A stretch of 64,000 bases of DNA. It comes from CAYYFX01 sp046330135 (lineage in GTDB: Bacteria > ARS69). Positions 61,223 to 64,000 of this stretch are shown here, piece after piece. Numbering within the stretch: position 1 is the first letter of the stretch; each line of letters begins with the position of its first letter. The position numbers were made by a program, and so were the translations under genes. The stretch spans positions 930,001 to 994,000 of the forward strand of contig JAXLTI010000004.1 of assembly GCA_046330135.1 (NCBI GenBank). Reading direction: 5' to 3'. Below the pieces are notes generated by a model. It saw only the letters and a program-made list of their open reading frames with translations. It was not told the DNA's origin and made no database searches.

Positions 61223-61787
61223 CCGAACTCGCCGGACGGTGAAGGTACGGAAGCCTCCAGGGGGTGTCAAGAAGGCCGCCCGGCGGGGCTTTGCGAGGGC
61301 GATCGTCTCGCCAGGAACCTGGGGTGGACCGCGTCGCGGAGCTTTCGTCGTGGATCCGAAAGTCGCCTCGTCTCCGTCCCGACTCTCCCGGGCCGTCCCT
61401 GAACCGGGGCCGGGCAATAGGGTTCGAGGTCCGGACGCGGTCACCTCCCCGAGGCTTGCACGAGGTGCGGTGCTTGCTGAACCCGAAGGCCCGGAGAGAT
61501 CGGCCGTGCGGCCGGATCGTCCGCGGCGGGTTGCAGGGGCTCGAGGCAGCCCTCGGGACGAAGCGGCGAGTCGCTCGGCTCTCTCGTCTCGCGTCGCCGT
61601 CTTCGCGCAGTCACTTTCTCCACGGTCTCGGAGAACGTCAACCGCACCGCCCCATTCGGCTTCGAAGCGCTCCGCTCGCCGCGCCACGCGGGCGCGACGC
61701 CCGCGGCTCGTCTCACGCACGCTGGCGGGGTGCGCAACTCACTGCTAGACTCCCGCGCTCTCCCCTCCGGGAAAGGAACGTGGCTCC
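61223..61787. other. Non-coding stretch upstream of the DNRLRE lipoprotein gene
   Basis: No gene is supported in these ~560 bases. A TGC-TAGACT extended -10 at 61743-61751 probably starts transcription of the gene at 61788; its -35 is weak. A promoter for the tRNA-tilS unit should lie near 61240-61300 on the other strand. Confidence 0.4.
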
Positions 61788-62990
61788 TTGCGCCTCTCCA
61801 GTGACGGCCCGTCCGCGTCGTCGCGCGCACTCGCCCTTCTCGCGCTGCTCGGCACCGCCGCTCTCTCGGCGTGCGGCACGCACGCGGACAACGGCATCGG
61901 CGTCGCGCTGATCGAGGACCGGGGAAACCTGAAAGCGGTCCGGCTCATCACGGCCACGCCGCCGGACACGTCCACGTCCTACCAGGTCCTCAGCGTGATC
62001 GCCGACAACGCCACGACCCCGACCCTCCTCGTGAGCGGGCGGCCCGGCTATCTCTCTCGCGCCCTGCTGCGCTTCGCGCCCTCGAACCTGCCGCTGCCGG
62101 GGTCCGTGGTGGACGGCGCGTCCCTCGTGCTGCCGTACCGCCAGGGCTTCGGGACCTCGCCCTTCTCGATGACGATCTCCCTCGTCACGTCGACGTGGCC
62201 GGAGCTTCCCATTCCCGCGGACTCCTTCCCGTCGGTGGATCCTGCGCCCTTCGCCACCGTCGACGTCCCCTTCGCCGACCCCGTGCTCGACACGCTGAGG
62301 GTGAGCCTCGCAGGGCTCGTGCAGGCGTGGGTGAGCGACTCGACCTCGAACTTCGGGATGGCGCTCGCGCCCGCGACCGGCGCCGCCGGCGAGATCCAGT
62401 TCGACTCGCGCGAGGGAGCGGCCTCGCCGCGGCTGTCGATCCACTTCCACACCGCCGGCGGACCTCCCGAGTCCACGACCGCGGTGCCCGTCGCCGACGT
62501 CTTCTCCCTCGGCACGACGCCCGCGTTCACGCCGCTCGATCAGGAGCCGCGGCGGATCACGGTCGCGCGCGGCTTCCCGGCGCACGCGCTGGTCCGCTTC
62601 ACTTGGCCGGATCTCGGCCCGCGCGCCACCGTCCATCGGGCCGAGCTGACCCTTTACGTGGACGCCGCGCGCTCTTCGGGGCGGGACTTCGCCATGGGCG
62701 TCCGGTTCCTCAAGGCGGAGCCGTGGACCGGGTCCACGACGGCCGTGGACGCCACCATCTACGGCAACGCGTCGGTCTCCGCGGCCGCGGACTCGGCCGT
62801 TCTCGACGTCACGAGCGTCCTCGACCGGCTGCTGTCGAATCCGAACCACGGCTTCGAGATTCGCGCGGTGGACGAGCACCCGAACACGGACTACATCCGC
62901 TTCCACGGTTACGACACCGAGGTGCCCGGGAAGGCGCCGGTGCTGCGGATCTGGTACACGCCGGGCGATCTCCCGGAGGACAACCCGTGA
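61788..62990 (+). CDS. DNRLRE-domain lipoprotein
   Basis: 400 residues from TTG 61788 (AAAGGA about 12 bp upstream). The N-terminus is a lipoprotein signal, with lipobox L-S-A-C-G and lipid Cys29. Two beta-sandwich domains of the DNRLRE type follow (S-R-A-L-L-R-F, S-M-T-I-S-L-V-T-S-T-W, then V-H-R-A-E-L-T-L-Y-V-D, V-L-D-V-T-S-V-L-D-R-L-L). The end, L-R-I-W-Y-T-P-G-D, is the last strand. It is coupled (GTGA) to the outer-membrane barrel gene after it, so both probably act at the outer membrane. Confidence 0.78.
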   Translation: MRLSSDGPSASSRALALLALLGTAALSACGTHADNGIGVALIEDRGNLKAVRLITATPPDTSTSYQVLSVIADNATTPTLLVSGRPGYLSRALLRFAPSNLPLPGSVVDGASLVLPYRQGFGTSPFSMTISLVTSTWPELPIPADSFPSVDPAPFATVDVPFADPVLDTLRVSLAGLVQAWVSDSTSNFGMALAPATGAAGEIQFDSREGAASPRLSIHFHTAGGPPESTTAVPVADVFSLGTTPAFTPLDQEPRRITVARGFPAHALVRFTWPDLGPRATVHRAELTLYVDAARSSGRDFAMGVRFLKAEPWTGSTTAVDATIYGNASVSAAADSAVLDVTSVLDRLLSNPNHGFEIRAVDEHPNTDYIRFHGYDTEVPGKAPVLRIWYTPGDLPEDNP

Positions 62991-64000
62991 GGCCCCGCCG
63001 CCTGGTCGCCCTCGGGGCGGCGCTGACGGCGATGACGTCGCTCGCGGCCGCCACGGCCGGGGCCACGTCGCGCTACTCGCTCCATGGAACCGGCGAGGCC
63101 GTCTTGCCCGGACGCGCCGACGCCCGAGCGCTCGGCGGCGCCGAGGCGGCCGCCGGCGTCCCGAGCTTGTCCGGCAACCCGGCGTCTCTCGCTCTCACGG
63201 ACCAGACGCGCTTCTACGGAACGTGGATCACCGATTGGACGCGGAGCGAAGAGCCGCGAACGCCCGGCGTCCTCAAGGAATACAGCGGCTTCATCCCGAA
63301 CCTCGGCCTGGTCTTCCCGATTCCCGGCGATCTGCGGCTCGGGCTGGGGCTGCTCGTCGAGCGGCGGCAAGGCGGGAAGATCGTCCGCGACGCGACCACG
63401 CCCGACGGGCGCCCGTACCAGCAGGTCTTCGAGGCGAAAGGCAACCTGCTGCGGATCCCCGTGCAGCTGGCCCGGCGCGCGGGGCCCGTGCAGCTGGGCG
63501 GCGGCCTGGACGTTCTCCTCCTCAACTCCACGATCCAGTGGCGGAACACGTTCCCGGCCGGCTCCGGCTTCGCCAGCAGCGACGACCGCGACGAGCGGGG
63601 CATCTGGGGCGCGGCGTGGAAGGCCGGCGCGCGGATTCCGCTCGGCAGCAAGCTCGCGCTCGGCGCGTGGGGCTCGTTCCCCGGTCAGCTCTCCGGGACG
63701 CGACGGCTGCGCACGGAGGCCAACACGGACTCGTCGGGCACGCTGCGCATCGACTCGCACGAGGACATCGCGCGCGAGACGGGCGTCGGCGTGGAAGTCA
63801 CGCCCGCCCGCGGATGGCGCGTGGTGGGCGACTGGACTCGCGAAGGGTGGAAGGACGTCGCGCCGCCGAGCCCCGTCGACGAGTTCGTGGACGTGAACCG
63901 CTTGGGGGTCGGCGTCGAGTGGTCGCCAGCGGCGAGCAGCGGTCTGCAGTGGCCGGTGCGTCTCGGCTTTCGGACAGAGCCGCTGCACACGCTCGACAGC
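62987..64000 (+). CDS. Outer-membrane barrel, FadL/PorV-like (3' end outside window)
   Basis: 338 codons are visible with no stop before the window ends. A signal peptide (A-A-L-T-A-M-T-S-L-A-A-A-T-A-G-A) is followed by G-R-A-D-A-R-A-L-G-G-A-E-A-A and S-G-N-P-A-S-L-A, the N-terminal hatch motif of FadL/OmpP1/PorV-type barrels. Amphipathic strands with G-L-G-L-L-V-E-R, W-K-A-G-A-R-I-P and V-G-V-E-V-T follow. It could carry hydrophobic molecules or serve as an outer-membrane anchor. GTG 62987 overlaps the lipoprotein stop (GTGA). Confidence 0.78.
   Translation, partial: MRPRRLVALGAALTAMTSLAAATAGATSRYSLHGTGEAVLPGRADARALGGAEAAAGVPSLSGNPASLALTDQTRFYGTWITDWTRSEEPRTPGVLKEYSGFIPNLGLVFPIPGDLRLGLGLLVERRQGGKIVRDATTPDGRPYQQVFEAKGNLLRIPVQLARRAGPVQLGGGLDVLLLNSTIQWRNTFPAGSGFASSDDRDERGIWGAAWKAGARIPLGSKLALGAWGSFPGQLSGTRRLRTEANTDSSGTLRIDSHEDIARETGVGVEVTPARGWRVVGDWTREGWKDVAPPSPVDEFVDVNRLGVGVEWSPAASSGLQWPVRLGFRTEPLHTLDS

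Overview
The window is GC-rich and densely coding, with bacterial gene structure throughout: Shine-Dalgarno GGAGG sites, many GTG/TTG starts and ATGA/GTGA stop-start overlaps. Several traits suggest a Gram-negative bacterium of the FCB superphylum, most like Candidatus Eisenbacteria. These are FlgD-Ig-like C-terminal domains on secreted proteins (ends near 14463 and 25113), DNRLRE and beta-helix surface proteins, DUF3078 and FadL/PorV-like outer-membrane barrels, and a short W-G-x-x-K-x-x-Y-R tail on two exported proteins. This placement is an inference from protein families; there is no 16S gene here.

Layout. 1-7444: end of a membrane protein with Ig-like domains, a YfhO-like membrane protein, a HARE-HTH protein, a CCA-adding-type nucleotidyltransferase, a Trm112-like protein and a GT-C membrane protein. 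7445-16640: an accessory stretch, visibly less GC-rich in places, with long non-coding gaps, a DUF6504 protein under a perfect palindrome, a truncated transposase, a galactose-oxidase-like/beta-helix protein broken by three one-base frameshifts, a second beta-helix protein, a DNRLRE protein and a tRNA 3'-end-like fragment at its right edge. 16647-22684 (minus strand): DinB, a 25-bp tandem repeat, then a cluster of CDP-alcohol phosphatidyltransferase, Gfo/Idh oxidoreductase, class III aminotransferase, flippase-like membrane protein and FemAB-like protein, which may make a modified polar lipid. 22934-28426: DUF3078 barrel, MscL, two copies of a palindromic intergenic element, a pentaheme cytochrome and a YcaQ-type DNA glycosylase. 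28536-35269: ABC ATPase with a fused permease/M1 peptidase, a membrane protein, a TPR protein and a CPXCG protein. 35217-39011 (minus strand): Tag glycosylase, membrane-TPR protein and a multi-pass membrane protein. 39204-48859: MrfA/MrfB-like repair pair, MFS transporter, a possible clan-CD peptidase-like protein, an RluA-type pseudouridine synthase, transketolase and a lipoprotein isoaspartyl methyltransferase. 48863-49181: a third copy of the palindromic element inside a second inverted repeat. 49267-54913: IMP dehydrogenase, a secreted protein with the WG tail, a 6S RNA gene with terminator, a hydrolase, an unknown protein and a nitrilase-family protein. 55430-61222 (minus strand): the tRNA(CAU)-tilS-hpt-ftsH-folP-cdaA housekeeping series, coupled by 4-bp overlaps except at ftsH-folP. 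61788-64000: a DNRLRE lipoprotein and an outer-membrane barrel cut by the window end.

The most interesting signals are (1) a family of 145-157-bp intergenic palindromic elements with a conserved core and exchanged but still perfectly complementary arms; (2) a palindrome shared by the DUF6504 gene and the mrfAB-like operon, probably the local DNA-damage (LexA-type) operator; and (3) the C-terminal E-P-x-[ST]-W-G-x-[IV]-K-x-x-Y-R tail, a candidate sorting signal.
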